Source of the DNA: Eudorina sp. 2006-703-Eu-15
Taxonomy: Eukaryota; Chlorophyta; Chlorophyceae; Chlamydomonadales; Volvocaceae
Assembly (NCBI GenBank): GCA_003117195.1
Contig: BDSI01000199.1
Coordinates: 1-64,000 of the forward strand
DNA length: 64,000 bases
Reading direction: 5' to 3'
The notes below the pieces were generated by a model. The model made no database searches. It was not told the DNA's origin and saw nothing but the letters and a program-made list of their open reading frames with translations. The position numbers and the translations under genes were made by a program. Within the stretch, counting starts at the first letter, position 1. The number at the start of each line of letters is the position of its first letter. Below, one piece after another: positions 1 through 10,033 of this stretch.

Positions 1-1060
1 AATAAAGTCACAATCAAAAACCGCTACCCCATACCGAACCCAGAGGATCTTTTCGACACTCTACAAGGTTCGACGATCTTCTCATCGATCGACCTACAGT
101 CGGGTTATCATCAAATAAGAATCAATGAGAAGATAGGCACAAAACCGCTTTTCGCACACCATTTGGCCACTACGAATTCCTCGTTCTAAGTATGGCCTTG
201 CGAACGCACCAGCGACTTTCCAAGCAGTAATGAACTCAGTGTTCCAACCATACATTGGCAAATTTGTCCTTGTATACCTCGACGACATCATCGTCTTCAG
301 TAAATCGCCGACGGAACATTTGCAGCACCTACGACTCGTGCTCGACATCCTAAAACGGGAAAAATTACAAGTAAAATTATCCAAATGTGAATTCAATCGT
401 CAGGAATTGAAGTTCCTCGCATGGTTGTCAGTCGTAACGGCTTGAAAGTCGATGACTCAAAAGTGAAGGTCGTACGCAAATGGCCAACACCACACGATGT
501 TTCCAGCTTACGAGGATTTCTTGGATTATCAAATAATTTCTGCAAATTTATACAAGGCTACTCCTCGTTTGTAGCACCCTTACTAAGTTAACGGGCAACT
601 AACCCGTACAATTCACGTGGGAAGCTGAACAACAGCTCGCGTTTGATGGGTTAAAGATGCGCTTACAAACGCGCCAATTTTTGCATTCCCGGACGTCACG
701 AAACCCTTCGAGGTTATCAGCGACGCATACATCCTTGCCAGGCACGGGAGCAGTTCTCATCCAAGGAGGACGCCCTGTCGCCTACACTAGCGCTAAATTC
801 TCCCAAGCAGAGAGAAGCGAGACCACTACTGAACAGAAACTCCTTGGCGTAATCCAAGCCCTTAAGCAATGACGTTGCTATCTGCCTACTACATTAATAA
901 CCGACCAACCCTAACACCTTCCTGGATTCCCAGAAAAGCCTGTCGAAAATCTCTCGCCGTCAGATTCGTTGGCTCGCGTATCTGCAGTGCTTCATCTGCA
1001 CATGGAATACCGTCAAGGAAGAGTGAATGTCACTGATCCGCTGAGCCGATTCACAGCAAC
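1..1060 (+). pseudogene. Gypsy reverse transcriptase / RNase H remnant
   Basis: The clearest piece is the 71-codon frame at 230-445, which carries the RT palm motif YLDDIIVFSK and the following helix region. The frame at 657-872 carries the RNase H start (GAVLIQ, PVAYTSAKFS, E in TTEQKLLGVI). Between and after them the frame shifts repeatedly, for example an in-frame TGA at about 443 just after the RT piece. The left edge of the window cuts the domain. I infer a dead polyprotein. Confidence 0.85.
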
Positions 1061-1269
1061 GGTACTGGCTGCCCATGTACGGCAGCGGTACACGATGCAA
1101 TCTACCCTACCCGATGAACTGCTGGAGGCATACACACTCAATCCGTACTTTACGGATGCAAACACATTGTCGAAACATGGCGTCCGGTATGACCGCGATG
1201 GTCACTACCGCCGAATTATGGTGTTTGATAGGTATGACCGTGATGGTCACTACCATCAAAATGGCTGTC

Positions 1270-1840
1270 TAGGTTGTGGCCTGATCATCACAACCTCCGC
1301 ACGCGAATACTACAAGAGCATCACAACTGCCTTTACTCCGGTCACTGGGGTGTAGATCGCACCTGGTACTTATACGCCGTGAGTTCTGGTGGCCACATAT
1401 TACCGCCGACGTGGGACGCCATGGCCACATCGCGGCTTGCTCACGGGTTTTCTACATACAGCCACTCCAGATCCCCGGCATGTCTGGAGAAGTGTGTCGA
1501 TAGATGCATCTCATTATCACACACACAACGCCACAATAACCACAACGCCATGGGCACGTTTGTAGACCGCCTGACCAAGATGGTTCGGGTGGCCCCTACA
1601 ACGGAAAACGTCACAGCTGAGGATCTTGCCCAGTTGTACATCGACAATGTTTTTCGCCACCACGGGCTCCCCGAAGAGGTGATCTCTGACAGGGGGCCAC
1701 AGTTCATCAGCAACTTCTGGAAACAAGTCCTCAAATCACCGGCACACAACAGCGGCTATCATCAGCGTACCACCCGCAAACCGACGGGCAAACAGAGCGA
1801 ATGCACAGGGTTCTTGAGGACATCCTGCGCAACTACGTGA
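1270..1840 (+). pseudogene. Gypsy integrase core remnant
   Basis: The 188-codon frame at 1274-1840 shows the second half of a retroviral-type integrase core. A run around FVDRLTKM is followed by the [16 protein letters not shown] block, whose Asp (SDRG) is the second D of the D-D-E triad. The first Asp and the zinc-binding HHCC segment are scrambled upstream. The third acidic residue falls in a shifted frame after about 1745. It is therefore a broken integrase, co-linear with the RT remnant and the chromodomain. Confidence 0.85.
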
Positions 1841-2125
1841 ATCCTGCTCAAGATGACTGGGATTCCAAGCTCTCCATGGTCGAATTCGCAATCAACAATC
1901 ATACCAGGCCTCCATCAAAGCAACACCGTTCGAACTGAACTACTGCCGTACGCCCGTTTGCCTGCCTCCTGGGCATGGAGACACATGTTCCGCCGCACAG
2001 AAATTCTGTGACGACATGAAGAACAACCTTAAGAGGGCTAAGCAGTTCATTGCTAAGGCACAGGACTATTACAAAAAGTACGCCGACCAAGACGGCGTGA
2101 GGGTCAATTCCATGCCAACCAGGAA

Positions 2126-2590
2126 GTGCTCCTCAGCACCAAAAATATCCGGTTGCATTCACCGGGCTCCAGCAAATTGCTACCCCTCTGGATCGGCCCA
2201 TTCAAAATCGCCAAGGTGCTGTCTCCTGTAGCAGTCAAGCTCGACCTGCCACCCACATACCGCATACACCCAGTCTTTCACGTGTCCCTCCTCAAACCAC
2301 ACGTGCCAAGCAAGGGCCGACAACCACCAGGACCCATTACCGTCCTGGATGATGGACCCTACTGGGCTGTACGAATGCTCCTCGCACATCGAGAGAAAAA
2401 ACACCAGTCGGGCAAACGCCCAGAATTCCTGGTGGCGTGGGATGGATATGGACCCGAGCACAATTCATGGGAGCCCGAACACAACATCACACCATCCGCC
2501 ATCGATGAGTACTGGGCTACCCATCCAAAACCTGAAAACCCGCACAACGCCAAGACAACCCACAACCCAAACCACAACCCAGAATGCTGA
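2126..2590 (+). pseudogene. Gypsy integrase C-terminus with chromodomain
   Basis: The 154-codon frame reads the end of an integrase (IGPFKIAKVLSPVAVKLDLP, then HPVFHVSLLKP). About 40 residues later comes a chromodomain, recognised from FLVAWDGYGPEHNSWEPE. Chromodomains at this position are known from chromoviral Ty3/gypsy integrases, where they bias insertion toward particular chromatin. The frame ends just before the polypurine tract and the 3' LTR, as expected for the end of pol. Confidence 0.88.
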
Positions 2591-2651
2591 CACGCGGCAA
2601 AAGGCCCGCAACACATAGCTCACAGGGACTCTCGCTCCAGGTGGGGAGGAC

Positions 2652-2927
2652 TGTAACACGAGGTTTCGCACTGTACACAATACCATTACCTAACTGTGTA
2701 ATTCCTACCTTCCGGTGTACTTCAGTTACACCTGTATTGCCAAGCGTACTGCCAGTACCTCTCGGTGTACCTCCCTGGAGACGCTCCGACACATCCACAC
2801 TACTAAGTCCTACCGTCAGCCATTCTCGGTATCTTTTGATACCACCTTTCAGGACTCGGGTAGTTGCTGACTATCGGGCGTTTCCGACCTTCAGTTCTTA
2901 GTACTCATTGTTAGATCGCGTCTTACA
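2652..2927 (+). repeat. Probable 3' LTR of the gypsy element
   Basis: It begins TGTAACA directly after the purine tract and chromodomain frame. The best matching end is TCTTACA at 2921-2927, which is nearly the inverted repeat of the start. That gives about 276 bp. The right boundary is an inference, because the partner LTR is outside the window. Confidence 0.6.
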
Positions 2928-3394
2928 CAAACGATAACAATCACAAACATGATAGTAAGGGCATTTGCGAAAAGGTGGGTTCGGTTACCGGGACCGGTTA
3001 CCGACTACCGACGGAGGAGGCCGGTTCGGGCACTGCCCTTTGGGGTCCCGACCGAGGTGCCCCACCGCCCGGTAACCGACCCAGGGGGGTCGGTAGGCCG
3101 ACCCCGGTAGGTCGGTAACCGGGGGGTAACCGGGGTGTTTTATGCCATAGGGTATGTAACCGTTACGCAAACATATATGGTACGCAAATGTCTTGATGCA
3201 GGAGATCCAGTTCGTAGTGGAAACAACCTCCGTGCAAATACCAACACGCAGGTCATGCGCAGGCATCATTGCGAATACTATTGCATAAGCGCACTGCGTG
3301 CGTGCGTGACTACGTAACATGATAACAGCGCTAGCTATAACCCGCATGCCTACGTGCATGCACACGAGCGAGCAGGCTGCGTGTCCTTCGTCAC
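2928..3394. other. Spacer with a GC-rich inverted repeat
   Basis: No gene is seen. At 2982-3010 and 3106-3133 there are clusters of CGGTTACCG/CGGTAACCG motifs that form an imperfect inverted repeat of about 28 bp around a loop of roughly 95 bp. It could be a small MITE or a hairpin repeat. No target-site duplication is evident. Confidence 0.55.
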
Positions 3395-3454
3395 TGTAAG
3401 CCCGGTGCCTGACCGGTGCCTGAGCATCCGCGGGATTAGCCTTTAGGTCTTACA
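3395..3454 (+). repeat. 5' LTR of TRIM (60 bp)
   Basis: Starts TGTAAGCCCGG and ends GGTCTTACA. It matches the copy at 3649-3708 base for base. Confidence 0.92.
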
Positions 3455-3648
3455 TTTGGTATCGAGACCAGTGCCGTACCCTTATGTGGTGGATTAAGGT
3501 CGGCGGTTCGATCTCTGGCGCAGCCATTACCGGCCCTTGTGTGGTGGATCAAGGACGGTACGAACCCGTGCTAATCTGGTAAAACCGGCATACGGTGGGG
3601 TGGCCCAATGCCTGGCGCCGAGGACGGCTTGCTCCTAAGGGGGGGGAG

Positions 3649-3708
3649 TGTAAGCCCGGTGCCTGACCGGTGCCTGAGCATCCGCGGGATTAGCCTTTAG
3701 GTCTTACA
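3649..3708 (+). repeat. 3' LTR of TRIM (60 bp)
   Basis: Perfect copy of 3395-3454. It is preceded by a G-rich purine tract and followed by the GTCAC target-site repeat. Confidence 0.92.
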
Positions 3709-3713
3709 GTCAC

Positions 3714-5888
3714 GCCAGAGGCGTTCCTTGATTGGGTTATCGTACCTTGCTGGCGTCGACGGCGACGATGCCGCTGCAAGCAGCCTGACAACCGCATGGG
3801 CGGGACGAGCGAGTATATATACACTGTTCTTAGAATGAACGTATACTCCTATTTTGCCCACGCAGGTGTGTATCCGCCTGCGTGCGGCCCCTGTCCGTGC
3901 GTGTTAGTTGTCAGGCAGGCCCCCGAGACCAATCCTTGCTGGTTTATGTGTGGCTGGGACCGCTTACAACTAATAAGGCCATCCATTAACACCGGGGACG
4001 GACTCGGGACTCGAGTTGAAGAGCCGGTCGGTCCAAGCGGGACTACCCGATTTTCAACAACGCATGCATGCATATCGTCCCAATCCTCCTTACATCGTTT
4101 CCTAAGCTCCTTTTGAACCTTACGCAATGAGCGCCCTTGCATGATATTCCAGTACACAATTTCCGACAAATAAGGAATCCGTCCGTGCCATACATGCCAT
4201 GCATGGCTTGATAGAGTTAAGCTGTATGCGCGAATGCACTTCAATAAGGAATGACATACACCTGCGTGCGTTCACGTTGGTGCAACAACATGCATGCATG
4301 TATGAATGACAACACGCAACCCAATCGACTACTCGCTCAAGCACTCACCATCCAGCGGATTCGCAAGCCCGTATCGCCAAATTGCTCGTTGTGTTGAGAC
4401 CCATTGCTCCTGCGCCGATTCACACAAACATTATTGCGGACTTCGGTGTACATGCTTGCGTGTAAATAAACGTACGTACATGGATATACATAACAATCAA
4501 CGGATAGCCCTTGGTAAACTGATGAACACGAGGCCATGCACACCTCCTGCTCGGGGTTTAGCCGCGCTGCGTCCCCGAACACATCAAACACATCTTTGTA
4601 TGGTCGGTATGTATGGCGTATGCATTCGGGGAGATAGGCTCGGCGGCGGTCCGTCGCGGCCCGGTGTTGCGTCCGAATCATGTGGCAAACACTATCGCCG
4701 TGGGTCATCGAATTATTTTTAAGGATGTTTCAGCGGACCCCGCGGGTAATCGGTGACAGCCAACGGCGACAGCCGAGGCTTCCTCACCATACATACACTG
4801 CCCATTATGAGGAAAGGTCTGCTTGTTCATCCTGCCGCGGGCCAGTCGCTCGGCGCGTCGACAACGTACTCGCTGGCGCGTCCGAGACATGGACAGGAGC
4901 AATTGAACTAGTGGAGCGGGGACAAATTGACAGTGCTGCGCGGCCGACCGCATGTGATGACGATCTACCCCATGGGTGCGAGAAGGTGTTTGCCTCGTTG
5001 CACTTGTTCTGATATGCCAGGACGTCGCCATTCAGCTTCGCGTAGGCGCAGGTGCCGTAGGCGGCGGTCCTGCGCCGATAAGGATATCACAAACTACACA
5101 AACCGTTCGTTGATGATGATTATCCTTAGTTTGACAGCAATCGCGTCTATTGCGTAAGGGTCAATGAGCCTAAACATCTGCACGGTCAGAATTATAGCCT
5201 GACAGCCGGCGATCTTTACTTTATTAGTACAATAAAAAAACTCCTAACACCGAATAAATTTGAGTGTTTATTACCGATGTACGCAGCATGACTACTCCTT
5301 TGGGTTCCGCCGTAACATTCATCATTCATGACAAGCTATCTGGACTAAGGCGCTGGGCTTCTTCCACAACTGTTGTGGAAGTGCATCTTTGTGGACGTCT
5401 ACTGGGTGAGCTCTATCTGCGCTTACGCTCTCATCATCTGTATCACATACATACCAGGCAGCGGAGTCCAGAGGATCAACCTTGAACGTCTTCTCCTCCC
5501 TGTAGCCCATTGCACGGGTGAGTTGTCAACGCACCGACCGATGACCCGCGGGGTCCGCTGTAACATCCTTAATAATAATCAACCAATTCCACACATATAT
5601 ACAACGCATATACACACACTACATGTATATAATACAGACATATGCACACATCATTTTGGGCAGTTAGCGTATCGATGCTTGCAATCAAATCCAACGAATT
5701 CCAACGCAAATTAATAAGTACGACATCAGCCAGGTAAACATCAGCAGTGTCCGTTGTATGGATGTAATGCCTGGCAGTTGTTGCGGCTACGTAAATAAAC
5801 TGTCACGGAATCCGAATAGACGCGTTACAGCAGATCATCATACCTCAAGCAAGACCATCCAGCAGCAACACCGATGGAGTTACGGTTG
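3714..5888. other. Spacer without recognisable gene
   Basis: Only short overlapping chance frames are present on both strands, with no recognisable domains. A near-perfect 21-bp palindrome lies at 5361-5381. Short ATGCATGC-type runs occur around 4040-4300. Confidence 0.6.
5361..5381. repeat. 21-bp palindrome
   Basis: Ten-base arms CTTCCACAAC and GTTGTGGAAG are separated by a single T. It may be a hairpin or a dimeric protein site. No adjacent gene explains it. Confidence 0.5.
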
Positions 5889-5901
5889 TACGTTCCATCC
5901 G

Positions 5902-6684
5902 CTCCCAGCAACTCGACTGCGCGACATGTGGCTCCGATACACGGCGGCCAAATCTGCTCACCCGGAAGAACATGCGAGGCTTGCCGCCCCCGGAGGATTC
6001 CCCGAAGACGTGGCCCGACTGCTGTTACGATACAGGGACAGGGGCGGGAGCAAAACGAATACCGTCAAAAAAGCGCACGAGAAACGTCTCAGCGAATATC
6101 TCATGGAACGACTCATGCAGGCCATAGGTGCGGACACGGAGCGCTTCGCCTCGCCCTTGAACGTCGCCAAGTGCACAAGAGTATACCATGCAAGATTCCC
6201 CGAGGACAAACTATTTGGAGCAAGCCACGACGCATACCAACAGCCATTCAGGGGTGCCTCTGTCGCTCACCCGGAACCAACCCCCGAAGAGGGACACCAT
6301 GCCATGCGATGGGCCCTGGGATGGGCTGACGCAGAGCGCAACCACACAGACCCCACGGCCACGCTGCTCGTGTTCCCTGCATCTAAAACGGCACCCTACA
6401 CCCGGTACCTACGGCACGACCTGGTCACTCACGTCGGGACAATCTCGACCGACAGGAGTGACAGCAACCTAAGCAACGACGCAATCTGGGAAGACGTCCC
6501 CTCTTACCCCAACGGCCTCGACCTGATCCTCGTGGCCAACAAGACTGGAGGCAGTGTCGTGGAACCACTTCGCCAAGCAATCGACTCCATAACGAAGCCG
6601 CCCAGGAACGCACAGCAATGGACGAGACCCAGGACACGGACCTGCGACTACCCCAATGGGTGCGCAAACACATACGTAGGTTGA
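5902..6684 (+). pseudogene. LINE polyprotein piece upstream of RNase H, frameshifted
   Basis: The open frame formally starts at an ATG at 5758, but its first 48 codons lie in host DNA upstream of the insertion point. The element part begins at codon 49. It is rich in charged residues and carries a region near FPEDVARLLLRYRDRGG and another around TATLLVFPASKTAPYTRY. I do not recognise a named domain here; the region lies between RT and RNase H in the parent element. The frame ends at 6684 while the RNase H frame is already open from 6618 in another phase, so the fragment carries a frameshift near 6620. Confidence 0.7.
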
Positions 6685-8363
6685 AAGAGAAGTACGAAGC
6701 CGGCTGTGCACCTAGCCTGAGCTCCCGGAGATGTGACAACCTGACCGACGACGAACGATGCAGCGCACACCTGATGTTCCCAGCAAAAATAGCTCTGCGC
6801 CATGACGCTGAATCCGGCATATACACTGATGGGTCTGTCCAAAAGATCCAGGTTGATGAAGCCGAAGCGCAAGTCCTTGGGGCGGCCGCGGTCGATGCCC
6901 TCACAGGCAAAACGCTCTACATAGATGTTAATGCAGGAACTACGGGATGCCAAACCATTACACGTTGCGAGCTCAGTGCTATCCACCAAGGTCTTACAAT
7001 GAGAAATGACGAGGAGGGCCTCAACAACGCACCCATTACAATCTGGACTGACTCAGCCGCGTCACTGTTTCTGATAAAGAAAATGATAAATCAACCTACG
7101 AAACTCGCGCTCAGTAAACACAAAGATCTACTTACGAACATTGTACGGATTCTGAAAGAACGAGCTGTAAGGAAACTCAAGACACATCTTCTGAAGGTAA
7201 AATCCCACACAGGAATAAAATACAATGACGCGGCTGATAGAGCGGCAGTTAAGGCTGCGCGCCGGGACGCGCCCGACGACGCCACATGGCAAACAGAAAC
7301 GTCCGACAACGACCCCAGAGCGCACTATTGGTGGGTGCGAAAAGCCAGCGGGCCGGAACGCACCGCCGGTCACTACGCCAACGACCTTAACCGAGGGGTG
7401 ACATCGCTAATAAAACCAGAGGTGCACCTCGGTTACACCAAACAAACCCTGTACACGTCCTTCATGTCAGCCACGCTCCCGCACCTAGACATCCGTACAA
7501 GCGCGCGCACCCTCAACCGGCGCGCGGGAAGGCACAAGAAACTCAAGCGGTGTATGGACTATTGGTACGGACAACTGTGGAACAACAAACTGGCGCAGCG
7601 CTTCCGACGTCCCCTGGTAGGCACCAAACGATCGCGTATACAATCCGCAGTCCCACCACACATGGTGGAGACCGCACCCTGCCCACTGTGCCGGGGTCCC
7701 GACTCTGGAGGACACATCCTGGGTGGCTGTAAACACCCGGACATGACAGCCCTCTACATCAAACGACACAATGTCGCAGTCCGGCAGATCGCCAGACTGC
7801 TCGCCACAGGACGCTTGGGTGGTTGCTTCATGATCATGGATGCTTGTCAGGCGCAGCAGCTCCCTGACTATGCCGCGAGCACCCGCATACCGGAGTGGGT
7901 GCTGCCAAATACACCCACCGACCTCCGCCTAAAACTCAGACCGGACATACTGTTCATACCAACGATACCACTCCTGGAGGCAAGTAAACCGGGATACACA
8001 GGCCCCTGGGATCGCGAGGACCACACCGTACACATTCTTGAAATCGGCTACACCTCAGACACCAACCACACTGCGAAACAGCACGACAAAGTGCAGCAGC
8101 ACGAGACCCTGGCCAAAGAGCTCGCAGAAGCGGGATGGAAGGTGCGCTATACGAAACAGGACGCCATCAGTCTGGGTTTCGGGGGAACCATACGAAAAGA
8201 CCTCCTTCCACTCCTGGTTGAGCTCGGGGCCTGCAGCCACGCAGCCAGGGCGTGCTTGAACGACCTGCACGACCATGCCGTACATATGCTGAACGGCATC
8301 GTTACACTCCGACGCAAGATGGAAAGAGGACAACCTGTAGGAGACAATCCATCAGGAACTTAG
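6618..8363 (+). CDS. LINE C-terminal frame: RNase H plus zinc-knuckle/nuclease-like region
   Basis: 581 open codons. The RNase H fold is recognised by Asp in YTDGS (about residue 72), Glu in RCELSAI, Asp in IWTDSAAS, and His/Asp in KSHTGIKYNDAADRAA, which together are the catalytic set of this family. Further on, CPLCRGPDSGGHILGGC followed by H has a CCHC-like spacing. Then RPDILF and, about 35 residues later, ILEIGYTSD have the RPD...E layout of restriction-like endonucleases in some LINEs. That nuclease call is tentative. The frame is uninterrupted, so the copy is probably young, although without its RT it cannot move alone. Confidence 0.8.
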   Translation: MDETQDTDLRLPQWVRKHIRRLKEKYEAGCAPSLSSRRCDNLTDDERCSAHLMFPAKIALRHDAESGIYTDGSVQKIQVDEAEAQVLGAAAVDALTGKTLYIDVNAGTTGCQTITRCELSAIHQGLTMRNDEEGLNNAPITIWTDSAASLFLIKKMINQPTKLALSKHKDLLTNIVRILKERAVRKLKTHLLKVKSHTGIKYNDAADRAAVKAARRDAPDDATWQTETSDNDPRAHYWWVRKASGPERTAGHYANDLNRGVTSLIKPEVHLGYTKQTLYTSFMSATLPHLDIRTSARTLNRRAGRHKKLKRCMDYWYGQLWNNKLAQRFRRPLVGTKRSRIQSAVPPHMVETAPCPLCRGPDSGGHILGGCKHPDMTALYIKRHNVAVRQIARLLATGRLGGCFMIMDACQAQQLPDYAASTRIPEWVLPNTPTDLRLKLRPDILFIPTIPLLEASKPGYTGPWDREDHTVHILEIGYTSDTNHTAKQHDKVQQHETLAKELAEAGWKVRYTKQDAISLGFGGTIRKDLLPLLVELGACSHAARACLNDLHDHAVHMLNGIVTLRRKMERGQPVGDNPSGT

Positions 8364-8480
8364 CATACAATGCAGATCGTGATTTCACATTAGCGGTGGC
8401 GGGTAGTGTATAGGCAAGGGGAAACCCATAGCCTCATCACTCCTGCCCCCTTAACACATGCCACAGTCCCTGACTGGGCG

Positions 8481-8509
8481 TATTATTATTATTATTATTA
8501 TTATTATTA
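8481..8509 (+). repeat. (TAT)n tail of LINE
   Basis: About ten TAT/ATT units directly precede the 3' target-site repeat. LINEs often end in a short microsatellite made during target-primed reverse transcription. Confidence 0.85.
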
Positions 8510-8520
8510 CGTTCCATCCG

Positions 8521-9740
8521 GCTTGAGCAGGTCCGCGGCCTGTGTGTGGCGCAGAAGAGACGACTTCATCACGCATGCGTCACATCCGCTCATGATCCTC
8601 ACATACAATACCAGCGGACAGAAGGGCGAATATGCATGACGCACAAGATGAGCAACCGTGACATGCAAAAGCGGTCAGCCATGGATCGCCCCCAGTTCCT
8701 TTGAAAAACATGAACATATCCATAAACCAGACAACTGCAACGCACCACAGCTTTGGGAAAGCATCCGCCAAAATTTACCCTGCACAGCCGACGGAGGAAC
8801 AAAACGTACGCTACTCGATGAAATGCAAGAATGCATCCTGCAGCCACGTGCAACATGTAGACGGCGTTGGGACAATGCCCAAGACCTACTGGAACCACAC
8901 GTGCCCATTGTGTATCACATATCACCCTTTATTTAAACACGCACGACACCATACATAGGAATGCTGGCACATGCATTAAACACGATTCTTACATCTACTG
9001 TAATTATTTGAATATTAATAATATATAATTGTTATAAATAATTACCATTGTAGTTAATATTTACAATGTTATTCATAATATTAATTTATATACACAATAT
9101 GTTTTGGGTTTAGGGTTTGTAAATATGTAAACCCTAATATATATGCATGTTTTAGAAATTCCTGGTATAGGTGCGTGCTTTGCTCCAGCGATGCCCGAGT
9201 CGTCCGGTGTATCCGGTGCGGCCGTCTGCCGTTGCACCGTACGGTACGCGTATTGAAGTACATTGCCGACTTCAGATGAAATTCAGGAGGTACGTCATGC
9301 GCTCAGAATTTGAACGCCGGCTATTAAAAATACAGAGGACTTAACCCCCCACCCATCCAGCAGCAGACAGCCACCGACGCAAGCAGAGGCGCACAGCGGG
9401 GCAACACTTCCAAAGGAACCGGCACAGCAACGGCGGGGCGGGATCCCCAGAAACGGATAAAGCTAATAAAGCCAAGCACTGGGGCGGAGGACGCCCACAC
9501 AGGCACCCCATTATTACCCAGCTGCCACCACCCTGAGGCACCCATCCAGCGCCTCACCCTCTCGAGGTCTTGGAATTCACACGCCTGGCTCGTGACACTG
9601 GATGGTGCGTGGATAGATGTAGTGGATGGTTTAAATTGATGCGTGTGTCTTGTGATGATACGATTGATACGCACCACCATGCCTTAAGCGCTTACCACCT
9701 TACCTGCGTGTGAAACTTTGATAATCTATTTTTGGCTCCG
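8521..9740. other. Spacer with an AT-rich block
   Basis: No domain is recognised in the short frames around 8658-8958 or 9324-9680. Positions 8985-9145 are strikingly AT-rich compared with the rest of the window. They contain one GGGTTTAGGGTTT stretch near 9106 and AAACCCTAA near 9129, too short to count as a telomeric array. Confidence 0.6.
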
Positions 9741-10033
9741 AACCGAATCCTGACCAGGTGTTCCAACGGGCCCAGAAAGCTCGTAGCTATCTAGGCGCGC
9801 GCCTCATCTCATCCACCCCTGCCAAGGACTGCGCACCCATCCTCCATCACCTACCCGCGGGCAGGGAGACATGCAGCCATACCGGCCAACACACCAGGTT
9901 ACCAGCGCGCCAAGATGACCTCTCCTGAAAACCGCTCCAGACCCGCCGAATCATATGGCGGAGAGGGCGCCGGGATTCAAACCGCGGATCTCTGGACAAA
10001 ATGACAGCGTGTTTCCCATTTGACGACACCCCC
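9741..10033 (-). mobile_element. tRNA-derived SINE, copy 1 (old)
   Basis: Read on the minus strand, the head at about 10033-9975 carries a degenerate box B (GGTTTGAATCC) within a tRNA-like stretch. The body matches the copy at 11489-11793 (blocks around CACCCATCCTCCATCACC and CCATACCGGCC on the plus strand). It also contains a segment (AGCTCGTAGCTATC-like) that is shared with copy 3 but missing from copy 2. Divergence and a missing tail suggest an old copy. Confidence 0.75.

Larger units (their letters stand above)
1..2927 (+). mobile_element. Decayed Ty3/gypsy (chromodomain-type) LTR retrotransposon, 3' part
   Basis: The pol region of a gypsy-type element enters from the left edge and runs in several frames broken by stops and frameshifts. 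In order, the translations show reverse transcriptase (catalytic YLDD box near position 275, followed by the conserved IIVFSK), RNase H-like residues (about 730-870), integrase core (about 1555-1730, with the SDRGPQF block) and a chromodomain (about 2385-2515). A purine tract, GGTGGGGAGGA, ends at 2650 and is followed by a TG-starting LTR. The domain order RT-RH-IN plus a chromodomain is typical of Ty3/gypsy chromoviruses. The 5' LTR, gag and protease lie outside the window. A short tandem duplication containing GATGGTCACTACC (about 1187-1254) adds to the decay. No complete frame remains, so this copy should be inactive. Confidence 0.9.
3395..3708 (+). mobile_element. TRIM: terminal-repeat retrotransposon in miniature, 314 bp
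   Basis: Two identical 60-bp direct repeats (3395-3454 and 3649-3708) start TGTAAG and end CTTACA. They flank a 194-bp interior. The first is followed at once by TTTGGTATCGAGACCAG, which resembles the primer-binding site TGGTATC... common in plant LTR elements. The second is preceded by a polypurine tract (AAGGGGGGGGAG). The element is bracketed by the 5-bp direct repeat GTCAC (3390-3394 and 3709-3713), the duplication expected from an LTR-element integrase. The interior has no coding capacity but contains an imperfect duplication of a CCCTTATGTGGTGGAT-like segment. Together these define a non-autonomous TRIM. Identical LTRs suggest a recent insertion. Confidence 0.92.
5902..8507 (+). mobile_element. 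5'-truncated non-LTR retrotransposon (LINE) with RNase H
   Basis: The 13-bp sequence TACGTTCCATCCG occurs at 5889-5901 and again at 8508-8520. The first copy ends exactly where a LINE-like coding frame begins, and the second follows a (TAT)n tail. This is the target-site duplication of a LINE truncated at its 5' end on insertion. The element lacks the RT; what remains is a post-RT region, an RNase H domain and a C-terminal zinc/nuclease-like region. The last one or two bases of tail and duplication overlap, so the true duplication is 11-13 bp. Confidence 0.88.

Noticed and set aside
5758..5901. N-terminal 48 codons of the 308-codon frame
   Set aside because: They lie upstream of the LINE target duplication and are host DNA read by chance.
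9100..9140. Telomere-like TTTAGGG / CCCTAAA stretch
   Set aside because: Only about one and a half units in each orientation inside AT-rich DNA; not an array.
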